64,000 bases of DNA from Pedobacter sp. KBW06 (GTDB taxonomy: Bacteria > Bacteroidota > Bacteroidia > Sphingobacteriales > Sphingobacteriaceae), in assembly GCF_003852525.1 (NCBI RefSeq), contig NZ_QAJL01000001.1, positions 854,983-918,982 of the forward strand, in the 5' to 3' direction. The position numbers were made by a program, and so were the translations under genes. Positions 25,622-35,080 of this stretch are shown here, piece by piece; position 1 is the stretch's first letter, and the number at the start of each line of letters is the position of its first letter. The notes beneath the pieces are model-generated. The model made no database searches. It saw nothing but the letters and a program-made list of their open reading frames with translations, and was not told where the DNA came from.

Positions 25622-27028
25622 TTAGTTGTATCCCGGGTTTTGAATTAAAGCCGGATTTAACCTGATCTGATCAGCCGGAATTGGGAACAGCCTGGAGGTC
25701 GATCTCCAGCCTGGCTTCTCAGCCCCGAGTACCTGATCGATGGTTTCGGTTCTTTTCAGGTCAAACCACCGGTTCCCCCATTCACAAAAAAGCTCAGTCT
25801 GACGCTCCTTCATGATCGCTGCCAGAATCGCCGTCTGACCCTCCGCAGGACTTATTCCCAGACCTGCCCTATTCCTGATCTTATTGAGATCTTCTGAGGC
25901 GACTTCCAGTTTGTTCAGTCTTGCTCGTGCTTCGGCCCGAATTAAGTACTGCTCTGCCAAGCGAAGAATCATATACGCTTCTGTTGTCGCGCTCAAAGCC
26001 CTGTTATTTTTGTATTTATTAGGATAGTAGTAATCCGTTAACACTCCGTTAAAGTTCAAATCCACTCGGTTAAGCCCTAACCATTTTTGCTTTCTAAGAT
26101 CAGCGACTTCAAAAGCGTTCACCAGAAAACTCGTAACCGGAAAAGTAGGCACATTTCGGTTGGAAAAAGGCACGAACCGCTGACCTTCTGCAGTTTGAGA
26201 GGATAGTCCGTTCGCTGGCAGCTGCCAGATGGCCTCAGGACTTCCTTCAAGAAAAACATTATTTAATTCCAGCGGTAACTGATAGCTGGCGGAACTGATC
26301 ACCTGAGTTGCCATATTTTCAGCATTTACCCAATCCTTTCTATACAGGTAAATCTTCGCAAGCAGCGCCTTTGCTACATAACTATTAGGCCTTGCCCGAA
26401 GGGCAGAGGGATAAGCAGGTACCAGCGCCTGTTCAGCCTCAGTGAGGTCAAGAATAATCTGTTTAAAAATCTCCTCTGAGCCTGCCCTGGGTAACTGCGC
26501 GGTGAGGTTAAAGTCAGTAGCCAATACAAGAGGAATTTCTCCATAAAGGTTGATTAAATTAAAGTAATAAAATGCACGTACGACCTTAATTTCGGCAACC
26601 AGTTGCTTTTTTAAACCAGCACTAATGGCCGAACTGCCGTTGACAATCTCCATACATGCATTGATCTGATACATATTTTTGTAAGCATCTGCCCACAAAT
26701 TCCTGACAAAGGAGTTATTGCTCAATACAGTATTACTCAAAAACTGGGCAGCTATCGGGTCAATAAACTGACCGGCAGTCAATTCATCAGAAGACAAACC
26801 AGTATACAATACAGTCGAAAATCCAAAGCCGGTATTCAGCGTAGCCCCCATTCCAGTATATACACCGGCAATCGCCCCCATTACATTGGCACTATCGGCA
26901 ACGATCTCAGCGGTAGAAATTCTGTTGGCCGGACTGGAAGGAATCTCAATCAGTTTCTTACAGGAACTGCTCAGCCCGGTAACAGCCATCAGGCCGGCTA
27001 CAATAATTAGATATTTAAATCTCTTCAT
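25622..27028 (-). CDS. SusD/RagB-family outer-membrane lipoprotein (locus B)
   Basis: This 468-residue SusD-like lipoprotein has a signal ending LSSSC (Cys23). Helical SusD repeats follow, with the conserved KVVRAFYYFNLINLYGEIPL segment at about 150-170. The central ALLAKIYLYRKDWVNAE helix pair and a C-terminal MKERQTELFCEWGNRWFDLKRTE block are followed by FPIPADQIRLNPALIQNPGY. These blocks are diagnostic. The ending is the same type as in locus C, so those two SusDs belong to one subfamily. It lies 11 bp after SusC and pairs with it as the surface lid. The ligand is not known; the ABC and M16 genes downstream favour peptides or proteins over glycans. Confidence 0.92.
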   Translation of the reverse strand: MKRFKYLIIVAGLMAVTGLSSSCKKLIEIPSSPANRISTAEIVADSANVMGAIAGVYTGMGATLNTGFGFSTVLYTGLSSDELTAGQFIDPIAAQFLSNTVLSNNSFVRNLWADAYKNMYQINACMEIVNGSSAISAGLKKQLVAEIKVVRAFYYFNLINLYGEIPLVLATDFNLTAQLPRAGSEEIFKQIILDLTEAEQALVPAYPSALRARPNSYVAKALLAKIYLYRKDWVNAENMATQVISSASYQLPLELNNVFLEGSPEAIWQLPANGLSSQTAEGQRFVPFSNRNVPTFPVTSFLVNAFEVADLRKQKWLGLNRVDLNFNGVLTDYYYPNKYKNNRALSATTEAYMILRLAEQYLIRAEARARLNKLEVASEDLNKIRNRAGLGISPAEGQTAILAAIMKERQTELFCEWGNRWFDLKRTETIDQVLGAEKPGWRSTSRLFPIPADQIRLNPALIQNPGYN

Positions 27029-27039
27029 GATCTTTACAT

Positions 27040-30000
27040 TTAAAAATTAAAGGATAGCCCACCTGTCACAGTGCGCTGTAAAGGAAAACTATATAAATTA
27101 CCTGCTTTCTCCGGATCACCAACCTTGTATCCTGTAATGGTCAACAGATTCTGTGCATTTACAAAAACCCTTAGGTTTGTCATCCCCGCTTTTGTGAAAA
27201 TCCGCTCCGGTAAACGATACTCCAGGGATACCGTCTTCAAACGGATATAAGAAGCATCACTGTAAACCCCCGAAGACTGACTGAACGCCTGGGCAGCAAG
27301 CATAGGCTGGAAGTCGAAACCGGTACTTACCCGCTGCAGATCAGCGATATCTCCGTCCTTCTGCCAATGTGCTAGCGCTGCTGTTGGCAGGTTGATCATG
27401 CCACCAGGAAGTGCCCTGGATGGATTATACAGCGAATATTTATAATTCAGTGAAGTTTGCTTCGCGAATTGAAAGAATGTGGTCAAACTAAGATTCTTGT
27501 AAGTGAATGTATTACCTAACCCTCCTATAAATTTAGGCTGGAGGTCGGCCAGAGGTACAATATCCCCACCCTTTTCGCTGAGCTCGTCATTCGGAGTACT
27601 GGTAAGTTCACCATTTGGCTTATGAAACTCAAACAAACCTGTTGTTGGGTTCACCCCTTTATAATTAAAGCCCTTTACTGTGTTGACCGATTTACCTAAG
27701 GTGTAGACATATGCATATGGCGAATTTTCAAGCCCCGGAAATGCCAGTAACTTATTCCTGTTAAAAGAAATGTTAAAGTTTGTGGTCCAGCTGAAGTTTT
27801 TTGATTTGACATTTGTAGAATTCAAGCTGAACTCAAGACCCGTATTCTCCACCTCGGCATCAAAATTCCTCAATACAGATGAGAAACCTGTTTGAGCAGG
27901 CAATATATAGTTACTCAGCTGATTGTTTGATCTGCTTGAATACCAGGCTAGGTTGAACAAAAGCAGATCTCCTGCAATACCAATATCCAATCCAAGATTT
28001 AAAGTCCTTTTAAGGGCCCAGCTGTATTCCGGATTATACAAATTACCTGGCACAAATGGTCTTGTACCCTGGAAGGGATTAACACTATTAACCGGGCTCC
28101 AGAACGATTGAAACTGATAAGGTGCCACACCATCACTACCGCTGGTTCCGTAATTACCCGAAAGCTTAGCATAACTTACAAACGGCAAAGCTTTTTTAAA
28201 GTTCCCTTCTTCTGAAAAAATCCAGCCCAGCCCTACAGAACCAAAATTCCCGAACTGTCTGTTTGGTCCGAAATTACTGGAACCATCTCTTCTTCCGGTT
28301 AAATTAATGATGTACCGCTCTTTATAAATATATCCCAACCTGCCAAACAAGGCTACATACTTGTACTGACTCGCCTCATCTGATGCAGATGTGGTTCTGG
28401 CACCGTTGATAGAGCCCAATAATGCGTCAGTGGCATAATCATACCCCAAAAGCGCAGAACTATTGTTGATCGTCTTTTTATAGGTTCCACCAAGCAGAGC
28501 TGTAAACCGGCCCTTACCAGTATGATACTGGTAGTCGATCTGGGGCTCGACATTCAGTGTTTCAAAAACGCTCTTGACAAAAGCCGCACTGGATTGCCCG
28601 GCGAACTCCGGTGTCAGTGACCCCAGCGGTATACTCGAATCTTGATTTACACCCACACGGCTGTATCCCAGATTTGTACTGAATTTTAATCCCTTAACAA
28701 TATTGTACCCCAACCTTAAATGGGAATTGAGGTTATAGTTTTGAAGCCTTGAGGCTTGTTTAAGATAAGCATACTGCTGAAAAGCGGACAACCAGGTATC
28801 TCCGTATTTCCATACCAGATTCCCCTGACTATCCAGCAAGTCAGGAACATTGGGGGCCAGTGTAAATGCCTGACTCACATTAGGACTCCCCGAGGTATTG
28901 TTTTTTTCATAAGAATAATCAGTACCGAATTCTATATTTAACCTGTCTCCAAGGGCATTGTGCTGAACCGAGCTGTGAAAAGAAAACAGCTCATCAGCAA
29001 AATCACCAGGGAAATTATAATCGGCTTTAGAATACCCTCCGTTGATTCTAAAATTAGTGGACTGGGTGCCACCCGACAGACTGGCATTAGCCACAGTATT
29101 ATTCGATGTTCTGTTGTAAAACTGCTTGTACCAGTTGGTATATTTTCCCTGATCGAATAGGGTCAAATCAGGAAACATCATTGGTGTGATCCAGTCATTT
29201 GGAACCTGATCATTCCTGATGGCTTCCCGTCTGAGTTCAAGATATTGGTCTGTATTGAGCATTTCCAGCGGACGGGCGACAAAGTTAACCCCGCGCTCTA
29301 TATGCACACCCAAATCAGTTTTACCAGCCTTGCCTTTTTTGGTGGTAATCAGTATGACACCATTCGAGCCCTGTGATCCGTAGATAGAGGTAGCATCGGC
29401 GTCTTTTAATATGGTAATACTTTCAATATTCGCCGGATTAATGCTACTGAAAGCGCTGAAACCGTCAGATTCACTCAGGGTACTGGTTTTGGCACCTGGC
29501 TCACGCGAACCAAAGGTATTGAGCAGATTTATTCTCCCGTTTTGAGGAGCGAAAGGTACTCCGTCAATGATAAAAAGCGGCTGATCAAAAGGTGCCAGTC
29601 CATTTAGATTATTCTGCAGTGTATTCTGTCCCCGAATCTGTACCCTTACCGATGCTCCCGGAGCCCCGCTATTGGGAGTAACTACCAAGCCTGGCACCCT
29701 ACCCTGCAGGGTAAGCAGCACATTGTTAACGGGTTGCTTTTGGATTTCATCAGCCGTAACTGTTGCAGTCGCACCCACACTGAACCTCCTCGTTGTTGTA
29801 CCGTAACCTACCACCTGAACTGCATCAAGTTTTGAATTTGCTACCTGAAGGACAATATCCCCCATATTTGCTCTGGCTTTTAGTGTTCGGGTGATATAAC
29901 CTATATAGGAAAACGTTAGGAATGCCTCTTCTTCAACATCCGCAAGATAAAACTGCCCGTTTTCGTCCGTACTGATTCCCTTTTTTCCTGCCATATCAAT

Positions 30001-30459
30001 TACACTTGCGCCGGAAAGGGCCTTTCCCTCACTATCAACTACCCGGCCTCGAATGCCAATTAATTTCAATTGTTTCAGTATGCCGCCCAAAAAGGAATTC
30101 TCTTTCTTCTTCAGCCATACCGCATTGTCTTCCACCTTGTAAGTCAGGGGCTGATTTTTGAAACATATTGCCAACACTTCTTCCAGACTCGCATCTTTTA
30201 CCCGAATGGTAACAGGGCTGGTCAGTTCTAAAAGTTTCGCATTATAAAGAAAGTCGTATCCGCTCTGGACGGTAATTTCATTGATGATCTGGCCTAAAGG
30301 CGCTTTGCTTTTGTCCAAAGTGATTTTCTGCGCAAAAGATCCTGCACTAACCTGCATTATAGCTGTGGTGAGAAGAAAAATAATCATTTTCATAATCAGC
30401 AGGAATTTATGACGGACCTGGCGGTTGCCTCCATGCCCGGAATCTGGTTTAAAATTCAT
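27040..30459 (-). CDS. SusC/RagA-family TonB-linked transporter with STN domain (locus B)
   Basis: This 1139-residue transporter has a leader plus signal peptide (hydrophobic LLIMKMIIFLLTTAIMQVSA, cleavage near residue 44). Its domains are STN (about 47-115, ITVQSGYDFLYNAKLLEL), a carboxypeptidase-regulatory-like domain (about 133-212, RGVVDSEGKALSGASVIDMA) and plug (about 220-385). The plug contains ITILKDADATSIYGSQGSNG, and the barrel ends TGGLSFNF. The plug signature is shared with locus C and differs from loci A and D, so B and C transporters form one subfamily. The STN domain links it to the FecR and sigma genes upstream. A 141-bp gap to fecR leaves room for a sigma-controlled promoter. 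Confidence 0.93.
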   Translation of the reverse strand: MNFKPDSGHGGNRQVRHKFLLIMKMIIFLLTTAIMQVSAGSFAQKITLDKSKAPLGQIINEITVQSGYDFLYNAKLLELTSPVTIRVKDASLEEVLAICFKNQPLTYKVEDNAVWLKKKENSFLGGILKQLKLIGIRGRVVDSEGKALSGASVIDMAGKKGISTDENGQFYLADVEEEAFLTFSYIGYITRTLKARANMGDIVLQVANSKLDAVQVVGYGTTTRRFSVGATATVTADEIQKQPVNNVLLTLQGRVPGLVVTPNSGAPGASVRVQIRGQNTLQNNLNGLAPFDQPLFIIDGVPFAPQNGRINLLNTFGSREPGAKTSTLSESDGFSAFSSINPANIESITILKDADATSIYGSQGSNGVILITTKKGKAGKTDLGVHIERGVNFVARPLEMLNTDQYLELRREAIRNDQVPNDWITPMMFPDLTLFDQGKYTNWYKQFYNRTSNNTVANASLSGGTQSTNFRINGGYSKADYNFPGDFADELFSFHSSVQHNALGDRLNIEFGTDYSYEKNNTSGSPNVSQAFTLAPNVPDLLDSQGNLVWKYGDTWLSAFQQYAYLKQASRLQNYNLNSHLRLGYNIVKGLKFSTNLGYSRVGVNQDSSIPLGSLTPEFAGQSSAAFVKSVFETLNVEPQIDYQYHTGKGRFTALLGGTYKKTINNSSALLGYDYATDALLGSINGARTTSASDEASQYKYVALFGRLGYIYKERYIINLTGRRDGSSNFGPNRQFGNFGSVGLGWIFSEEGNFKKALPFVSYAKLSGNYGTSGSDGVAPYQFQSFWSPVNSVNPFQGTRPFVPGNLYNPEYSWALKRTLNLGLDIGIAGDLLLFNLAWYSSRSNNQLSNYILPAQTGFSSVLRNFDAEVENTGLEFSLNSTNVKSKNFSWTTNFNISFNRNKLLAFPGLENSPYAYVYTLGKSVNTVKGFNYKGVNPTTGLFEFHKPNGELTSTPNDELSEKGGDIVPLADLQPKFIGGLGNTFTYKNLSLTTFFQFAKQTSLNYKYSLYNPSRALPGGMINLPTAALAHWQKDGDIADLQRVSTGFDFQPMLAAQAFSQSSGVYSDASYIRLKTVSLEYRLPERIFTKAGMTNLRVFVNAQNLLTITGYKVGDPEKAGNLYSFPLQRTVTGGLSFNF

Positions 30460-30600
30460 AAATTTGAATGTTGGGTTTAGTTTTAAATGTTTAGTTACAA
30501 GTCAATATTTTTTATCCGTTTAACGGAAGGGTAAACCCACAGATTGCCAAGTCCCGATTCCAGTCGGGATTTGGTATTTAATGGAAATACCTATCGTGTA

Positions 30601-31749
30601 CTATTTGGTTACGATAATTTTCCTCCCTTCTATTTTAAAATGTACATCACCATTATATTCCAGCATCTTTAATATCCCGGAAACATTTCTTTTCCTTGAA
30701 ATCCGGCCTGAAAAAACAAGCCTGGGATCAGGTTTGATCTGATATTCTACATCCACATTATACCACCTGGATATTTTGTTCATAATTTCCTCCAGGTTCT
30801 CGTTGAACTTGAAATAACCGTTCTTCCATGCTACTACCTCGTCCAGATCTATGTTTTCTATAATTTCCATATGCTGATCCGAGATGCGGGCTTGTTCACC
30901 GGGCTTCAGCATCCGGGCATGCTCCCCGGCAAGTATTTTAACTGACCCCTCCAGTAGTGTTGTTTTCATTAGTTTCTCATTCTTGTAAGCAGAAACATTG
31001 AAATGGGTACCTAAAACAATGACCTGTTGAGCATTGCTTCGAACAAGAAACGGGCGGGAGTTATCTTTTGCTACCTGAAAATACGCCTCCCCAGAGAGTT
31101 CAACAATTCGCTGGCCTTTCTTGGCAAACACCACAGGAAAGTCCAGCTTGCTTCCGGCATTAAGCCATACTTTAGTCCCATCCGATAGACTTACCGAATA
31201 GGTCTGGCCACGGCCAGTGATCATCTGAACATGTTTGCCAGCCAGATCTCCCGTCAATACGGATGAAGATGTGTGAGGAATAACAGCTGAGCCGTCATTA
31301 TAGCTTAATTTTGAAGGGTCGATGGATATGCCGGTTTTTACTGAACTCAAGTCAATGAGTTTGCCTTCAGCCAGCTGCAAACTTGCACCATTCTGCCCCG
31401 GGGCTATGTCAGGGAGATGAACAGTCCTTTTTTCCCTGGACAGCTCAGGATCAGCTGAACGATTAAAATAAAGAAAACCCAACAACAGCAGCACAACAGC
31501 GGCAGCAATACCTGGCCATAAATGTAACGTACGCTTTACCTGTATAGCAGGAGTTTTGTCAATTGCATTAAAGATTGCTAAACGCTGCTGATCCTGTAAC
31601 TCCTCCTGTAAACTTTGAGGCACTTCCTCCCAAACAGGAAATTCCTTAACATATCCATTTAAATGGTAAAGATACAGCGCTAACTCCTGTTCTGAGGCAG
31701 TCCCCTCGGACACTCGCGCTGCGATTGAAATCAATTCGGTCTTTTGCAT
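30601..31749 (-). CDS. FecR-family anti-sigma factor (locus B)
   Basis: This 382-residue anti-sigma factor has its cytoplasmic region at residues 1-76 and a transmembrane helix at about 78-96 (IAAAVVLLLLGFLYF). The periplasmic FecR domain has GRGQTYSVSLSDGTKVWLNA and VLGTHFNVSAY in about 190-290. A C-terminal STN-like domain (about 310-382) contains MNKISRWYNVDVEY and ends GRKIIVTK. The usual TPRGG motif before the FecR domain is replaced by ITGRGQ, a modest divergence. It lies 95 bp after its sigma gene and 141 bp before susC. Its role is to keep sigma silent until the SusC STN domain signals. Confidence 0.93.
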   Translation of the reverse strand: MQKTELISIAARVSEGTASEQELALYLYHLNGYVKEFPVWEEVPQSLQEELQDQQRLAIFNAIDKTPAIQVKRTLHLWPGIAAAVVLLLLGFLYFNRSADPELSREKRTVHLPDIAPGQNGASLQLAEGKLIDLSSVKTGISIDPSKLSYNDGSAVIPHTSSSVLTGDLAGKHVQMITGRGQTYSVSLSDGTKVWLNAGSKLDFPVVFAKKGQRIVELSGEAYFQVAKDNSRPFLVRSNAQQVIVLGTHFNVSAYKNEKLMKTTLLEGSVKILAGEHARMLKPGEQARISDQHMEIIENIDLDEVVAWKNGYFKFNENLEEIMNKISRWYNVDVEYQIKPDPRLVFSGRISRKRNVSGILKMLEYNGDVHFKIEGRKIIVTK

Positions 31750-31844
31750 TACATAGGTGTTGATATAATGTAAAGCACTTCAGCAGGCACTAACCCTGTA
31801 AACGACTATAAATTATCACACATCAACATATAACACATTGATTA

Positions 31845-32420
31845 TCAGATAAAAAAATAAAGCAAAACATGTCCATTGCCCAGCTTCTCCCGTAGTTTTT
31901 TTAAAGCAATTGTGATCTGCATCTCTACCGTCTTTTCAGAAATATTAAGTTCAGCAGCAATTTCTTTGTTGGAGCAATGCTTAAACCTGCTCAATGTAAA
32001 AATCTGCCTGCATCTGTCAGGAAGGTCTGAAATGACAGTATGAATAAACTGTTCCAGTTCCTTTACTTCCAGCATCAGGTTTTGATCATAATTCATTTGC
32101 TCCCTCTGGGCAGCACTTTTAAAAAAATCTTCCCTGATTTTACTGGCCCGGATAAAATTGGCTGTTTTGAATTTCACCGCAGTGAGCAGATAACCCCTGC
32201 AGGTAGTCAGGTTCCATTGCCCACGGTGTTCCCAAAACCAAACGAAGATATCCTGCACTATATCCTTACTATACTGATGATCACGAAGAATATTATAAGC
32301 CATTCCGTACACTACCGTCCAATGGCGGGTATACAGTTCATCAAAAGCAGAACGATCTCCATCTTTCACGGATAACAACAGGCTTTCTTCGGTTTCCGAC
32401 TTATAGTCTTCAGTACTCAT
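31845..32420 (-). CDS. ECF-type sigma factor (locus B)
   Basis: This 191-residue ECF sigma has region 2 at about 20-85 (AFDELYTRHWTVVYGMAYN, then IVQDIFVWFWEHRG). Region 4 is at about 130-182 (SDLPDRCRQIFTLSRFKHCS and the helix-turn-helix LNISEKTVEMQITIALKKL). It heads locus B, whose transcript continues to the terminator at 16108-16135, possibly in several units. The protein is closely similar in plan to the locus A sigma, which fits duplication of sigma/FecR modules. Its own promoter must be in 32421-32648. Confidence 0.93.
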   Translation of the reverse strand: MSTEDYKSETEESLLLSVKDGDRSAFDELYTRHWTVVYGMAYNILRDHQYSKDIVQDIFVWFWEHRGQWNLTTCRGYLLTAVKFKTANFIRASKIREDFFKSAAQREQMNYDQNLMLEVKELEQFIHTVISDLPDRCRQIFTLSRFKHCSNKEIAAELNISEKTVEMQITIALKKLREKLGNGHVLLYFFI

Positions 32421-32648
32421 TAATTTTCACACCCCAGATTGGTAATAAGATACAAATTAAGGTAATTATAAAATAATTAATGCATTCGCCAATATTTTCT
32501 TTTATTAATCACCAAACCTGGCTAAAATCAGTTCTAGCTTATTCGCAGGATAACTCCCATTGATGCACTCCTGCAGACTCTATTCGCATACCTTCCCTGT
32601 TGTTTCCAGTTTATAGACCGGCTAAAAATGAGTTCTGCATCTACAGAA
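32421..32648. other. Promoter gap of locus B
   Basis: Together with the terminator at 32649-32684 and the 3' flank of locus C this is a 322-bp gene-free stretch. It should carry the promoter of the locus B sigma gene. I see no remnant, small gene or RNA structure other than that terminator. Confidence 0.45.
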
Positions 32649-32684
32649 TAAAACCATGACCGGCAGATACTGGTCATGGTTTTA
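32649..32684 (-). terminator. Terminator of locus C
   Basis: A perfect 13-bp inverted repeat (TAAAACCATGACC at 32649-32661, its complement at 32672-32684) has a 10-nt loop. On the minus strand the 3' arm ends in TTTTA. It sits 58 bp past the last gene of locus C and before locus B starts. Confidence 0.8.
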
Positions 32685-32742
32685 TAATCAATAAGCTAAA
32701 TTTAGCTTCCCAGCCCCCCCCTTTAAATAGTTTTCTACACTA

Positions 32743-33858
32743 TTAAAGCAATTTCTCCAATACTTCTTCCAGTTTACTCCCTATTAAATTAGTCGCTATT
32801 ATCTTTCCATCGCGATCAATTAAAAAGTTAGCAGGGATACCACTTACTCCATATAACCTGCAGGCTTTGTTTGGTGCTTTCAAATCGCTGGCTTGTGACC
32901 ACTGCAAATTGTCCTGTCTTACGGCCTTGAGCCATGAACTACGGTTAGTGTCAGTAGAAACAGAAAATATGGTAAAGCCTTTATCCTTAAACTTCGCATA
33001 TGCCTGGAGTAAATGCGGATTTTCCGCACGGCAAGGCGTGCACCAGCTTGCCCAAAAATCCAACAGCACATACTTCCCTTTCATTGAAGACAGGGAAATC
33101 TGTCTGCCGGAAGTGTCCGGTTGCTCAAAGTCAGGCGCTTTGGTCCCGACTCTCAAACTCAGGGTAAGATTGATATTCTGTCTAAGCGCTTTGGTTTTTG
33201 TCTGCTGGCCCATAGGTGTATCTTCAACAAGTTTCAACAGCCTGTCAGCCACTTGTGTTTCCTGAAAAGTCGCCAATGTACCGACCAGATATACGGCAAT
33301 TGCGGAATTGGGATACTTCTTCACTATGGTTTCAATATTTTTCATCAAGTCGTTTTTACTGCGGGCTTCAAATTTTTCTCTTTCCAGCTTAATAGCGGCA
33401 TCATCACCTGAGGTTACAACCGCCTTATATGCACTCCTATCTTCTTCCACAGGCTTTTGCCTGGCGGAAGAAAACATTAACTTTTGAAATTCCTGTCTAA
33501 TCATATCCTCTTTGGAACCTGTTGATTTGGTATTCATTAAAGAATCCGCATTACCTTCCAATAAAATATCGGTGTTTTCAATATATAGGTCTAGACTTCC
33601 TCTTCCATTTTTAAACTGCAAATTAAAAAGACTGGGCTCGGATACCACGCCTTTGAATAAAAACCTTCCCTGTGCATCTGCAAGTGTTGAGTCCTGATAT
33701 TTAACTTTACCAGAGGTCCTTGTCAGATCAGTAAGGTATACCAGCTTGTTGGCAGCGTTGGTTAAATGACCGCGAAGCGTGAAGCCTTTATTTGACTTTA
33801 CCTGGGCGGTTAAGGCAACAGGTAAAAGAAATATTGTTAACAATGTCTTTGTTCTCAT
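32743..33858 (-). CDS. TlpA-family thiol:disulfide oxidoreductase with DUF4369-like domain (locus C, second)
   Basis: This 371-residue exported protein is read from the ATG complementing 33856-33858; an upstream in-frame start would overlap the preceding gene and spoil the signal peptide. The signal is MRTKTLLTIFLLPVALTAQ. A DUF4369-like beta domain (about 25-110) comes before a helical linker rich in K/E. The TlpA domain (about 235-371) has active site WCTPC (Cys273, Cys276) and the cis-proline segment GVSGIPANFLID. It follows the first TlpA gene by 16 bp and is the last gene of locus C. Two different TlpA proteins after one SusCD pair suggest a redox relay or two clients; which is not known. 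Confidence 0.9.
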   Translation of the reverse strand: MRTKTLLTIFLLPVALTAQVKSNKGFTLRGHLTNAANKLVYLTDLTRTSGKVKYQDSTLADAQGRFLFKGVVSEPSLFNLQFKNGRGSLDLYIENTDILLEGNADSLMNTKSTGSKEDMIRQEFQKLMFSSARQKPVEEDRSAYKAVVTSGDDAAIKLEREKFEARSKNDLMKNIETIVKKYPNSAIAVYLVGTLATFQETQVADRLLKLVEDTPMGQQTKTKALRQNINLTLSLRVGTKAPDFEQPDTSGRQISLSSMKGKYVLLDFWASWCTPCRAENPHLLQAYAKFKDKGFTIFSVSTDTNRSSWLKAVRQDNLQWSQASDLKAPNKACRLYGVSGIPANFLIDRDGKIIATNLIGSKLEEVLEKLL

Positions 33859-33874
33859 GTTTGTTAGTTTTTTA

Positions 33875-35044
33875 TTACTTAAATATTTCACTCAGTTTTT
33901 TCTCCAATTCATCACCACGAAGATTTTTCGCGATGATTTTGCCATTTGGATCAATCAGAAAATTTTGAGGGATGGCTGTGACCGCATACAATTTAGCGGC
34001 TGCATTGTTCCCATATTTAAGATCTGATACCTGAGGCCAATTCAACCCGTCTTGTTTAATCGCTGCCAGCCAGTCTGCTTTTTTACCAGGCATGTCTAAT
34101 GAAACACCTAAAATTTCGAAATTTTGATTATGATATTTCGCGTAAGCTTTAACTACGCTTGGATTTTCAGCACGACAAGGCCCGCACCAACTTGCCCAAA
34201 AGTCTAACAGTACATATTTACCCCTGAATGAAGAAAGCTTAACCGCCTTGCCATTTACATCATTTTGTGAAAAATCAGGCGCTAAGCTGTCCACCGCCAC
34301 CGACATTTCTTTCGTTGCAAAACCAGATTTATCCTTCAGCTTGGCCAGAGCCGCTGTTCTGACTTTACTCCTACTTGCCGAAATTGACAGAATTGCAATT
34401 AAAGAATCGGCTTTTTCTTTGCTCATTAATTTGTTGTCACCAATTTTGTATGCAATAAAGGGAGCTAGTGACGAATCAGAATTTTGCAGAATGAACTGGT
34501 AAAAGTCTGGAAAGTAAGCCTTGATTGATTTACTATATTCGCTGTATTCAAATGCTCTTACAGCTTTCCTGCTCCGGTAAGCTACTGTTTTAATTTTAGC
34601 AATAAACTCCATTCCTAGCTTAAAATATTTATTATAAAGTAGTCCATATTGATTGTAAAGCTTTGCTGAAGCGCCGGTTTCAGAGACGTTGTAGATCGTT
34701 CCCTCTGAAGTCACTGTCGTTACACCTTTTACAATCACCAAATCTGCCTGAAGATCGTTCGAAGGAGACATAGGATCCATTTCCGGTCCAAGTGCCAATA
34801 TTAACGGAAGTGCATCATTCTCAATTTCCCCTTTAAATCTATAAATGCCATTGACGACGTTCGTACTATCAATTTTCTTCCCTTCATAATCCGGGTAGAT
34901 CAGGAAAACTTTATCAGGCATGTGGATCATGTTTTTTAAAACACCGTTGATTACAAACTTTGACACATTTTGCGCCAGTGCGGGGTTAAGAAGCATTAAA
35001 CAAAGCACAATAGCGCAAATGGCCGGTTTTAATATATTTTTCAT
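33875..35044 (-). CDS. TlpA-family thiol:disulfide oxidoreductase with DUF4369-like domain (locus C, first)
   Basis: This 389-residue exported protein has a signal peptide of about 24 residues (ending NPALAQ). A DUF4369-like domain lies at about 28-120 (KFVINGVLKNMIHMPDKVFL), with a helical middle region and a TlpA domain from about 252 to the end. Its WCGPC site is Cys287/Cys290 and is followed by AVTAIPQNFLIDPNG. It lies 36 bp after SusD. The WCGPC site is classic thioredoxin, whereas its neighbour has WCTPC and the locus A homologue WCAPC, which may mean different redox potentials. It is periplasmic, probably acting on imported or surface disulfide proteins (inference). Confidence 0.9.
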   Translation of the reverse strand: MKNILKPAICAIVLCLMLLNPALAQNVSKFVINGVLKNMIHMPDKVFLIYPDYEGKKIDSTNVVNGIYRFKGEIENDALPLILALGPEMDPMSPSNDLQADLVIVKGVTTVTSEGTIYNVSETGASAKLYNQYGLLYNKYFKLGMEFIAKIKTVAYRSRKAVRAFEYSEYSKSIKAYFPDFYQFILQNSDSSLAPFIAYKIGDNKLMSKEKADSLIAILSISASRSKVRTAALAKLKDKSGFATKEMSVAVDSLAPDFSQNDVNGKAVKLSSFRGKYVLLDFWASWCGPCRAENPSVVKAYAKYHNQNFEILGVSLDMPGKKADWLAAIKQDGLNWPQVSDLKYGNNAAAKLYAVTAIPQNFLIDPNGKIIAKNLRGDELEKKLSEIFK

Positions 35045-35080
35045 TTTAAATTGTTTATTTAAATTGTGACTTTATCGATT

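Noticed and set aside
33859..33891. Longer N-terminus of the second locus C TlpA
   Set aside because: It overlaps the upstream gene and adds charged residues before the signal peptide.
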